The translations under genes and the position numbers were made by a program. Under the pieces are notes generated by a model. That model was not told the DNA's origin. It saw only the letters and a list, made by a program, of their open reading frames with translations, and searched no databases. A DNA stretch of 64,000 bases from Lotus japonicus (lineage: Eukaryota; Streptophyta; Magnoliopsida; Fabales; Fabaceae): contig NC_080042.1 of NCBI RefSeq assembly GCF_012489685.1, positions 11,980,150-12,044,149 of the forward strand, read 5' to 3'. Positions 55,476-64,000 of the stretch are shown here, piece by piece (the stretch's first letter is position 1; each line of letters starts with the position of its first letter).

Positions 55476-56140
55476 TGTAAGACCAAGATTTGGTCAGGTG
55501 GGACAACTCTATGTTTTGATGATAACAAGTTTATTATAGTGCATGAAAAATTAGGGTATTCTAACGTTTGTCTTTTAAGTGTGTGACAAACAGGCTCTGA
55601 TTCTGATTCAAAGACATACTTATCAGAAGTTGAAGACCCAAGAGTAACGAATGAAACGTTTCTGCAATCACTACGTTCTTCTGAACGGTAGCAAATGCTT
55701 CAGATGTTCTCAAGATTAAAGCTCTGATGTGGACTCTGAAAGATTCAAGCACTGAAGCTCTGAAGACCAGATGTTCTGAGGAACGGTCCAGAAGCTGAAG
55801 ACTTGAAGACTCTGAAGTCCAAGAGTAAGCGGACTTCCAAGACCAAAGCACTTCAAGTTCTGAAGACCAGAAGTTCAGAATGAGCGGTCCAGAAGGAGAA
55901 GTTCTGAAGGTCAGAGGATCCAAGCTTCCTTCTGACTCTGATCATATTGCTTCACAAGTTCCAACATGAAGCGTCGCCAAAGATCAAGAGTCAACTAGCT
56001 AAGGTAATGTCATTGTCAATTTTACAAAAGCAGTGTACTATTCTGACTGCCTTACCTACGAGGTTCAGCCTTAGCAGGCTCTGAAAATTCCAGAATTTCC
56101 CTCCAACGGATGGATTCTTTCAAACGGAAACAAACCCTAA
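55476..56140 (+). repeat. Unit 1 SIRE LTR U3 fragment (665 bp)
   Basis: Same start and end as in unit 0, with scattered substitutions. Confidence 0.85.
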
Positions 56141-56287
56141 AGCTTGTGAGATGTGATTTTAGAGCATGATTTTTTCTTCTAAAATTCATGGATGGTCCAG
56201 AAGTGAAGTTTGAAAGACAAGAAGTTCATAAGAATCATGATAATGAAGAATGGTGATGTGAAAAAACAAAAACAAATTTCAGAAATG
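56141..56287 (+). repeat. Unit 2 spacer
   Basis: Same spacer as in the other units. Confidence 0.7.
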
Positions 56288-57853
56288 TAAACATAATCTT
56301 AGTTGGTTGATATTGGGGAATTCATTATACATTTCACCGTAATAGAATGAAATTAACTATTTTCACACACTGACAATCCAAAAAACTAGAGAAATTAAAG
56401 TCTTAGTTTGTAAGTTGAGCCATCTCCATCATTTGATTCTCTCACTGGCTCGGATGTGGCAGGCCCATGATCCACATCTTTTGATTTCCCCAATTCGTTC
56501 GTAAATTTTAGTGTCACATAAAATCATTAACATTTAATACCATTACCAGTATAAAATTATTATGCTTAGAAACAATTAGATTAACTTACCGTCATCTGCG
56601 AATTGAGAGACTCATGAACTATATCACTGAGATTTTTCTCTTCGTTAAATGAAGAAGTATTGCTGTAGGATTCTGACTCTGGTACACTTGCAGCATCGCT
56701 CGACTCGCTTTGCACAGAACTTGCCATCACCACACTAAACACTTATTCGAAGGAACCTTACTCAGGAAAATAAAGCCTATAGAAACAAGTTGTGATAGAA
56801 ATATGGTTGGAAGAAGATCTTGTATTTTGTGTGTTTCTTATAACTTGTAATCTTAAGTAAAAAAAAATTCAGTTTGAAGAGGTGCATGAAGTTTGATAAG
56901 GTTCTTCTACTTATCACAAATCATTAATTTAATAGCCTTTAATTTTTACATTGACTTTGGGTAAAATATTAAACTTTTCAAGTATTAATAGACATGGCAT
57001 TTAATAGGGGTTACAAATTTATTTTCTTTTTTATAGTAAAAATTTTTTCTATGCCAAAATGGTGATGATTTTGGCATAGAAGACATTTTGACTATAAAAA
57101 AGAAAAATAATTGGTAACCTCTATTAAATGCATGTTTATTAATACTAAATGTTTTTAATATTTGGCCAAAAGTCAATCTAAAAATTAAAGGCTATTAAAT
57201 TAATGCTTTGTGACAAGGACAATAACCTTATCAAAATACATGCACCACTTCAAAGTGAATTTATTTTTTTTATACTTAAGATTATAAGGTTATAAGAAAC
57301 ACACAAAATACAAGATCTTCTTCCAACCATATTTCTATCACCTCTTGTTTCTCTAGGCTTTATTTTCCCGAGTAAGGTTCCTTCGAATAAGTGTTTAGTG
57401 TGGTGATGGCAAGTTCTGTGCAAAGCGAGTCGAGCAATGCTACAAGTGTACCAGAGTCAGAATCCTACAACAATACTTCTTCAATTAACGAAAGAGAAAA
57501 ATCTCAGTAATATGGTTCGTGAATCTCTCAATTCGTAGATGACGATAAGTTATTCTAATTGTTTCTAAGCATAAGAATTTTATACTTGTAATGGTCTTAA
57601 ATGTTAATGATTCATTTATCTTTGACACCAGAAATTTACCAACGAATTAAGAAAATCAAAAGATATGGATCATGGGCCTGCACTACCTGAGCCAGTGAGA
57701 GGATCAAATGACTGAGATGGCTCAACTAACAAAGTAAGACTTTAATTTCTCCAGTTTTTTGGATTGTTAGTGTGTGGAAATTGTTAATTTGATCCTATTA
57801 CGATGAAATGTATAATGAACTTCCCAATATCAACCAACTAAGATTATACTTTA
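56288..57853. repeat. Unit 2 palindrome (1,566 bp)
   Basis: Centre TGGTGATGA at 57060-57068. The right-arm copy of the captured exon has one extra A (AACGAAAGAG near 57488) as well as the shared TAG. Confidence 0.9.
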
Positions 57854-58051
57854 CTACATTAAGCTTCATTTTGAAAATGCTGCTAAATGGAAGTATGTCT
57901 TCCAGAGAAGAATTGCCCCAGAGAGGGAGCTTGTTCCATAAACTCTTGGCTGCCAAGAGATTATGGATTTGATTGCTGCTGTTCTTATGAAGAATGTGTA
58001 TGGTCTAGGGAGGTGTTTTGATAAGCTTGTGAAGGAGTTTATTGTCAACAT
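57854..58051 (+). repeat. Unit 2 SIRE ORF3 fragment
   Basis: Same fragment, but CCAGAAACT has become CCATAAACT, creating an in-frame stop. Unit 4 shares this change, which groups units 2 and 4. Confidence 0.85.
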
Positions 58052-58485
58052 TGTAAGACCAAGATTTGGTCAGGTGGTATAACTCTATGTTTTGATGATA
58101 ACAAGTTTATTATTGTGTATGAATAATTAGGGTACTCTAACGTTTGTCTTTTAAGTGTGTGAAAAACAGACTCTGATTCTGATTCAAAGACATACTTATC
58201 AGAAGTTGAAGACCCAAGAGTAACCAATGAAACACTTCTGCAATCACTACGTTCTTCTGAACGGTAGCAATCACTTCAGATGTTATCAAGATTAAAGCTC
58301 TGATGTGGACTCTGAAAGATTCAAGCACTGAAGCTCTGAAGACCAGATGTTCCGAGGAACGGTCCAGAAGCTGAAGACTTGGAGACTCTGAAGTCCAAGA
58401 GTAAGCTGGCTTCCAAGACCAAAGCACTTCAAGTTCTGAAGACCAGAAGTTCAGAATGAACGGTCCAGAAGGAGAAGTTCTGAAG
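58052..58485 (+). repeat. Unit 2 SIRE LTR U3 fragment, shortened (434 bp)
   Basis: Follows the other U3 fragments to GAGAAGTTCTGAAG, then leaves them at 58486. Confidence 0.85.
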
Positions 58486-59194
58486 TTCAGCATTGCTTTT
58501 GACTGGGTAATGTTGTATTTTCTCAAAGGCTTGACTTTGGAAACTCTTGGAGCTGCTGAGGGAACAAGTGAGGAACCCTTGCACGGTGAAGCTGGACGAG
58601 TGGGAGATGAGGGAAACTGACCCCTTTATTTATTTTTCATTTACAGAATTACAGGCAAATGACTAGAAGATTGTTACCACATTTAAATCATTATGTTAAT
58701 CTTGTTGGTAGGCCCTCTTTAGTTAGTGGTCCTATTGGATCTTTTGCTTGGATTTTGCTCATTCAACAGCTATAGCCTATAGAGAGTCTTAGGTGGGTTT
58801 TCTACGACTTGATCTTTCATGTTTTTTATTGTAAGATTATTCACTTGAGTGTATGATTTGGAATTTACATTTTCACGGAATTATGGATATGGTGAGTCTG
58901 ATTTTTGGCATGTTTTGCACAAAAATTCGTCTCGCAACCCAGATCTCATGTAGAGACTTCCAGAAACATCTTAGAATCATTTTAACAAAGTTTGGCTAAT
59001 GATTGAAGGGAAAACAAGGAAAATAAGAGGATGAAGATGGAGAGAGAAGTTGAGGAGTCCCCCTCTCTTCTCAACAGCAGAGGGCGATGAGAGTGGGATG
59101 GGGTGAGGAGTCTGAACTCTCCTCCTCTCATAGTATAGAGTTCCAAAAATCAAGTGATCATGTTTGTTCTCACAATGTGATTTTTATCTCTTAA
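58486..59194 (+). repeat. Long-variant segment in unit 2/3 junction (709 bp)
   Basis: The first ~135 bases (58486-58620) are unique in the window; the open frame FSIAFDWVMLYFLKGLTLET runs to a stop at about 58620. From 58621 it matches 39772-40359 at the left edge of the array. This probably represents the ancestral long form of the unit, from which the short form arose by deletion at the shared AAAGCTTGTGAG. Confidence 0.7.
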
Positions 59195-59341
59195 AGCTTG
59201 TGAGATGTGATTTTAAAGCATGATTTTTTCTTCTAAAATTCATGGATGATCCAGAAGTGAAGTTTGAAAGACAAGAAGTTCATAAGAATCATGATCATGA
59301 AGAATGATGATGTGAAAAAAGAAAAACAAATTCCAGAAATG
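59195..59341 (+). repeat. Unit 3 spacer
   Basis: Same spacer, here preceded by TCTCTTAA as at 40352, not by the LTR end. Confidence 0.7.
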
Positions 59342-60907
59342 TAAACATAATCTTAGTTGGTTGACATTGGGGAATTCATTATACATTTCACCGTAATATA
59401 ATCAAATTAACTATTTTCACACACTAACAATCCAAAAAAGTAGAGAAATTAAAGTCTTAGTTTGTTAGTTGAGTCATCTCCATCATTTGACCCTCTCACG
59501 GCTCGGGTATGGCAGGCCCATGATCCACATCTTTTGATTTCCCCAATTCGTTGGTAAATTTCTAGTGTCACATAAAATCATTAACATTTAAGATCATTAC
59601 CAGTATAAAATTATTATGCTTAGAAACAATTAGATTAACTTACCGTCATCTGCGAATTGAGAGATTCATGAACTATATCACTGAGATTTTTCTCTTCGTT
59701 AAATGAAGAAGTATTGCTGTAGGATTCTGACTCTGGTACACTTGCAGCATCGCTCGACTCGCTTTGCACAGAACTTGCCATCACCACACTAAACACTTAT
59801 TCGAAGGAACCTTACTCAGGAAAATAAAGCCTATAGAAACAAGTTGTGATAGAAATATGGTTGGAAGAAGATCTTGTATTTTGTGTGTTTCTTATAACTT
59901 GTAATCTTAAGTAAAAAAAAAATCAGTTTGAATTGGTGCATGTATTTTGAGAAGGTTCTTGTACTTATCACAAAAAATTAATTTAATAGCCTTTAATTTT
60001 TACATTGACTTTTGGAGAAATATTAAACTTTTCAAGTATTAATAGACATGGCATTTAATAGGAGTTACAAATTTATTTTCTTTTTTATAGTAAAACTTTT
60101 TTCTATGCCAAAATGGTTATGATTTTGGAATAGAAAACATTTTGACTATAAAAAAGAAAAATAATTGGTAACCCCTATTAAATGCCGTGTTTATTAATAC
60201 TCAAATTTTTTAATATTTTTCCAAAAGCCAATGTAAAAAATAAAGGCTATTAAATTAATGTTTTGTGACAAGTACAAGAACCTTATCAAAATATATGCAC
60301 CACTTCAAAGTGAATTTATTTTTTTTATACTTAAGATTATAAGGTTATAAGAAACTCACAACATACAAGATCTTCTTCCAACCATATTTCTATCACATCT
60401 TGTTTCTATAGGCTTTATTTTCCTGAGTAAGGTTCCTTCGAATAAGTGTTTAGTGTGGTGATGGCAAGTTCTGTGCAAAGCGAGTCGAGCAATGCTGCAA
60501 GTGTACCAGAGTCAGAATCCTACAACAATACTTCTTCAATTAACGAAGAGAAAAATCTCAGTAATATGGTTCGTGAATCTCTCAATTCGTAGATGACGGT
60601 AAGTTATTCTAATTGTTTCTAAGCATAAGAATTTTATACTTGTAATGGTCTTAAATGCTAATGATTCATTTATCTTTGACACCCTAAATTTACCAACGAA
60701 TTGGGAAAATCAAAAGATATGGATCATGGGCCTGCACTACCTAAGCCAGTGAGAGGATCAAATGACTGAGATGGCTCAACTAACAAAGTAAGACTTTAAT
60801 TTCTCTAGTTTTTTGGATTGTTAGTGTGTGAAAATTGTTAATTTGATCCTATTACGATGAAATATATAATGAACTCCCCAATATCAACCAACTAAGATTA
60901 TACTTTA
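59342..60907. repeat. Unit 3 palindrome (1,566 bp)
   Basis: Centre TGGTTATGA at 60114-60122. Arms and arm-specific differences as in the other units. Confidence 0.9.
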
Positions 60908-61105
60908 CTACGCTATGCTTCAGTTTGAAAATGCTGCTAAATGGAAGTATGTCTTCCAGAGAAGAATTTCCCCGGAGAGGGAGCTTGTTCCAGAAACTCT
61001 TGGCTGCCAAGAGATTATTGATTTGATTGCTGCTGGTCTTATGAAGAAAGTGTATGGTTTGGGGAGGTGTTTTGATAAGCTTGTGAAGGAGTTTATTGTC
61101 AACAT
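60908..61105 (+). repeat. Unit 3 SIRE ORF3 fragment
   Basis: Open throughout (LQFENAAKWKYVFQRRISPE ... GLGRCFDKLVKEFIVNI) and continuing into the LTR part as VRPRFGQVVQLYVLMITSLL. An 84-codon frame from an upstream ATG at 60915 results; it is not expected to be a functional protein. Confidence 0.85.
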
Positions 61106-61762
61106 TGTAAGACCAAGATTTGGCCAGGTGGTACAACTCTATGTTTTGATGATAACAAGTTTATTATAGTGTATGAAAAATTAGGGTACTCTAACGTTTG
61201 TCTTTTATGTGTGTGACAAACAGGTTCTGATTCTGATTCAAAGACATACTTATCAGAAGTTGAAGACCCAAGAGTAACCAATGAAACGCTTTTGTAATCA
61301 CTACGTTCTTCTGAACGGTAGCAAACGTTTTAGATGTTCTCAAGATTAAAGCTCTGATGTGGACTCTAAAAGATTCAAGCACTAAAGTTCTGAACACCAA
61401 ATTTCGGAGGAACGGTCCAGAAGCTGAAGACTCTGAAGTCCAAGAGTAAGCTGGCTTCCAAGACCAAAGCAGTTCAAGTTCTGAAGACCAGAAGTTCAGA
61501 ATGAACGGTCTAGAAGGAGAAGTTCTGAAGGTTAGAGGAGCCAAGCTTCCTTCATACTCTGATCATATTGCTTCACAAGTTCCAACATGAAGCGTTGCCA
61601 AAGATCAAGAGTCAACTAGGCTAAGCCAATGTCATTGTCAATTGTACAAAAGCAGTGTACTACTCTGACCGCCTTACGTACGAGGCTCAGCCTTAGCTTC
61701 CTCTGGAAATTCCAGAATTGCCCTCCAACGGATGGATTCTTTCAAACGGAAACAAACCCTAA
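61106..61762 (+). repeat. Unit 3 SIRE LTR U3 fragment (657 bp)
   Basis: Very close to the unit 0 copy; both share TCTTTTATGTGTGTGACAAA, where units 1, 2 and 4 have TTTTAAGTGTGTG. Confidence 0.85.
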
Positions 61763-61909
61763 AGCTTGTGAGATGTGATTTTAGAGCATGATTTTTTCTT
61801 CTAAAATTCATGGATGGTCCAGAAGTGAAGTTTGAAAGACAAGAAGTTCATAAGAATCATGATGATGAAGAATGATGATGTGAAAAAACAAAAACAAATT
61901 CAAGAAATG
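61763..61909 (+). repeat. Unit 4 spacer
   Basis: Same spacer as in the other units. Confidence 0.7.
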
Positions 61910-63473
61910 TAAACATAATCTTAGTTGGTTGATATTGGGGAATTCATTATACATTTCACCGTAATAGAATCAAATTAACTATTTTCACACACTAACAATC
62001 CAAAAAACTAGAGAAATTAAATTCTTAGTTTGTAAGTTGAGCCATCTCCATCATTTGATTCTCTCACTGGCTCGGGTGTGGCAGGCCCATGATGCACATA
62101 TTTTGATTTCCCCAATTCGTTGGTAAATTTCTAGTGTCACATAAAATCATTAACATTTAAGACCATTACCAGTATAAAATTATTATGCTTAGAAATAATT
62201 AGATTAACTTACCGTCATCTGCGAATTGAGAGATTCATGAACTATATCACTCAGATTTTTCTCTTCGTTAAATAAAGAAGTATTGCTGTAGTATTCTGAC
62301 TCTGGTACACTTGCAGCATTGCTCGACTCGCTTTGCACAGAACTTGCCATCACCACACTAAACACTTATTAGAAGGAACCTTACTCAGGAAAATAAAGCC
62401 TATAGAAAAAGTTGAGATAGAAATATGGTTGGAAGAAGATCTTGTATTTTGTGTGTTTGTTTTAACTTGTAATCTTAAGTAAAAAAAAATCAGTTTGAAG
62501 TTTTGCATGCATTTTGATAAGGTTCTTGTACTTATCACAAAAAATTAATTTAATAGCCTTTAATTTTTACATTGACTTTTGGAGAAATATTAAACTTTTC
62601 AAGTATTAATAGACATGGAATTTAATAGAGGTTACAAATTTATTTTCTTTTTTATAGTAAAAATTTTTTCTATGCCAAAATGGTTATGATTTTGGCATAG
62701 AAAACATTTTGACTATAAAAAAGAAAAATAATTGGTAACCCCTATTAAATGCCATGTTTATTAATACTCAATTTTTTTAATATTTGGCCAAAAGTCAATG
62801 TAAAAATTAAAGGCTATTAAATTAATGCTCTGTGACAAAGACAAGAACCTTATCAAAATACATGCACCACTTCAAAGTGAATTTATTTTTTTTATACTTA
62901 AGATTATAAGGTTATATGAAACACACAAAATACAAGATCTTCTTCCAACCATATTTCTATCACCTCTTGTTTCTCTAGGCTTTATTTTCCGGAGTAAGGT
63001 TCCTTCGAATAAGTGTTTAGTGTGGTGATGGCAAGTTCTGTGCAAAGCGAGTCGAGCAATGCTGCAAGTGTACCAGAGTCAGAATCCTACAACAATACTT
63101 CTTCAATTAACGAAGAGAAAAATCTCAGTAATATGGTTCGTGAATCTCTCAATTCGTAGATGACGGTAAGTTATTCTAATTGTTTCTAAGCATAAGAATT
63201 TTACACTTGTAATGGTCTTAAATGTTAATGATTCATTTATCTTTGACCCAGAAATTTACCAACGAATTGGGAAAATCAAAAGATATGGATCATGGGCCCG
63301 CACTACCTGAGCCAGTGAGAGGATCAAATGACTGAGATGGCTCAACTAACAAAGTTAGACTTTAATTTCTCCAGTTTTTTGGATTGTTAGTGTGTGAAAA
63401 TTGTTAATTTGATCCTATTACGATGAAATGTATAATGAACTTCCCAATATCAACCAACTAAGATTATACTTTA
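61910..63473. repeat. Unit 4 palindrome (1,564 bp)
   Basis: Centre TGGTTATGA at 62681-62689. In the right arm the second donor-like GTAAGAC has become GTTAGAC. Confidence 0.9.
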
Positions 63474-63671
63474 CTACATTAAGCTTCAGTTTGAAAATGC
63501 TGCTAAATGGAAGTATGTCTTCCAAAGAAGAATTGCCTCAGAGAGGGAGCTTGTTCCATAAACTCTTGGCTGCCAAGAGATTATGGATTTGATTGCTGCT
63601 TGTCTTATGAAGAACGTGTATGGTCTGGGGAGGTGTTTTGATAAGCTTGTGAAGGAGTTTATTGTCAATAT
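63474..63671 (+). repeat. Unit 4 SIRE ORF3 fragment
   Basis: Shares with unit 2 the CCATAAACT stop and the GATTATGGATTTG variant. Confidence 0.85.
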
Positions 63672-64000
63672 TGTAAGACCAAGATTTGGTCAGGTGGTAT
63701 AACTCTATGTTTTGAAGATAACAAGTTTATTATTGTGTATGAATAATTAGGGTACTCTAACGTTTGTCTTTTAAGTGTGTGAAAAACAGACTCTGATTCT
63801 GATTCAAAGACATACTTATCAAAAGTTGAAGACCCAAGAGTAACCAATGAAATGCTTCTGCAATCACTACGTTCTTCTGAACGGTAGCAAACGCTTCAGA
63901 TGTTATCAAGTTTAAAGCTCTGATGTGGACTCTGAAAGATTCAAGCACTGAAGCTCTGAAGACCAGATGTTCCGAGGAACGGTCCAGTAGCTGAAGACTT
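63672..64000 (+). repeat. Unit 4 SIRE LTR U3 fragment, cut by window end
   Basis: Starts TGTAAGACC and follows the unit 2 copy to the edge of the window, so the array continues beyond it. Confidence 0.85.

Larger units (their letters stand above)
39772..64000 (+). repeat. Tandem array of ~2,570-bp chimeric units (SIRE pieces plus palindrome)
   Basis: The marker AGCTTGTGAG that opens each spacer occurs at 40360, 53571, 56141, 59195 and 61763. Successive distances are 2,570 (after removing the Tekay insertion and one target duplication), 2,570, 3,054 and 2,568. Unit order is spacer (~150 bp), palindrome (~1,560 bp), SIRE ORF3 fragment (~200 bp), SIRE LTR U3 fragment (~660 bp). In the third unit the LTR part is cut short and replaced by a ~709-bp segment that is also found, in part, at the left edge of the array (39772-40359). 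The array runs off the right end of the window. Confidence 0.9.

Noticed and set aside
55561..55923. Minus-strand frames of 117-129 codons in the array U3 fragments (also at 58137 and 61191)
   Set aside because: They recur because U3 is repeated, run against the LTR sense strand, and encode Ser/Leu-rich sequence from the CTTCTGA motifs.
60915..61169. 84-codon frame in array unit 3
   Set aside because: A fusion of a short ORF3 fragment with LTR sequence; the same frame is broken by stops in units 2 and 4, so it is not a maintained gene.

Overview
The window is plant nuclear DNA, almost certainly from a papilionoid legume. Two intact GH81 endo-1,3-beta-glucanase genes closely resemble the legume beta-glucan-elicitor-binding proteins, and the surrounding repeats (SIRE/Maximus-type Ty1/copia, Tekay-type and Ogre/Tat-type Ty3/gypsy, hAT and Mutator-like MITEs) are typical of legume chromosomes. 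Apart from the two GH81 genes, every other recognisable coding segment is transposon-derived or a broken gene fragment. There are no bacterial-type operons, CRISPR arrays or convincing tRNA/rRNA genes.

Layout. (1) 1-23095: nested retrotransposon cluster. A decayed, 5'-truncated SIRE-like element E1 (549-7792, +) abuts the 3' end of a second SIRE element E2 (7793-9148, +), then a fragment of a Ty3/gypsy LTR (9149-9631). A near-complete SIRE element E3 (9632-21074, -) carries gag, pol and a 1,022-codon ORF3. E3 is inserted in the gag gene of an older SIRE element E4 (21075-23095, -). (2) 23096-27584: non-coding DNA, an Ogre/Tat LTR end, a FAR1/MULE gene fragment, a palindromic minisatellite and a 701-bp hAT-type non-autonomous element with an 8-bp target duplication. 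(3) 27780-36905: a tandem pair of intronless GH81 genes on the minus strand, 4.6 kb apart, with a 182-bp hAT MITE between them. (4) 36906-39771: non-coding DNA with a direct repeat and a 327-bp MITE. (5) 39772-64000 and beyond: a tandem array whose unit is about 2,570 bp. Each unit is a chimera of a short SIRE ORF3 fragment, the U3 part of a SIRE LTR cut just before its TATA box, a spacer, and a ~1.56-kb near-perfect palindrome whose arms carry a spliced-looking gene fragment. The first unit was split by a 10.6-kb Tekay chromovirus (42125-52760) with a perfect 5-bp target duplication.

How the parts relate. The GH81 pair is the only probable host gene content; the family hydrolyses 1,3-beta-glucans and in legumes also binds oomycete glucan elicitors. 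The most unusual structure is the array in (5). A palindrome already diverged between its arms was joined to two pieces of a SIRE element and then multiplied with a fixed period, so any read-through transcript would form long double-stranded RNA. A second unusual signal is in the Tekay LTRs: a run of seven or eight short hairpin units whose stem arms change together between units. Percent identities and functions are judged by eye and family knowledge; no search was run.
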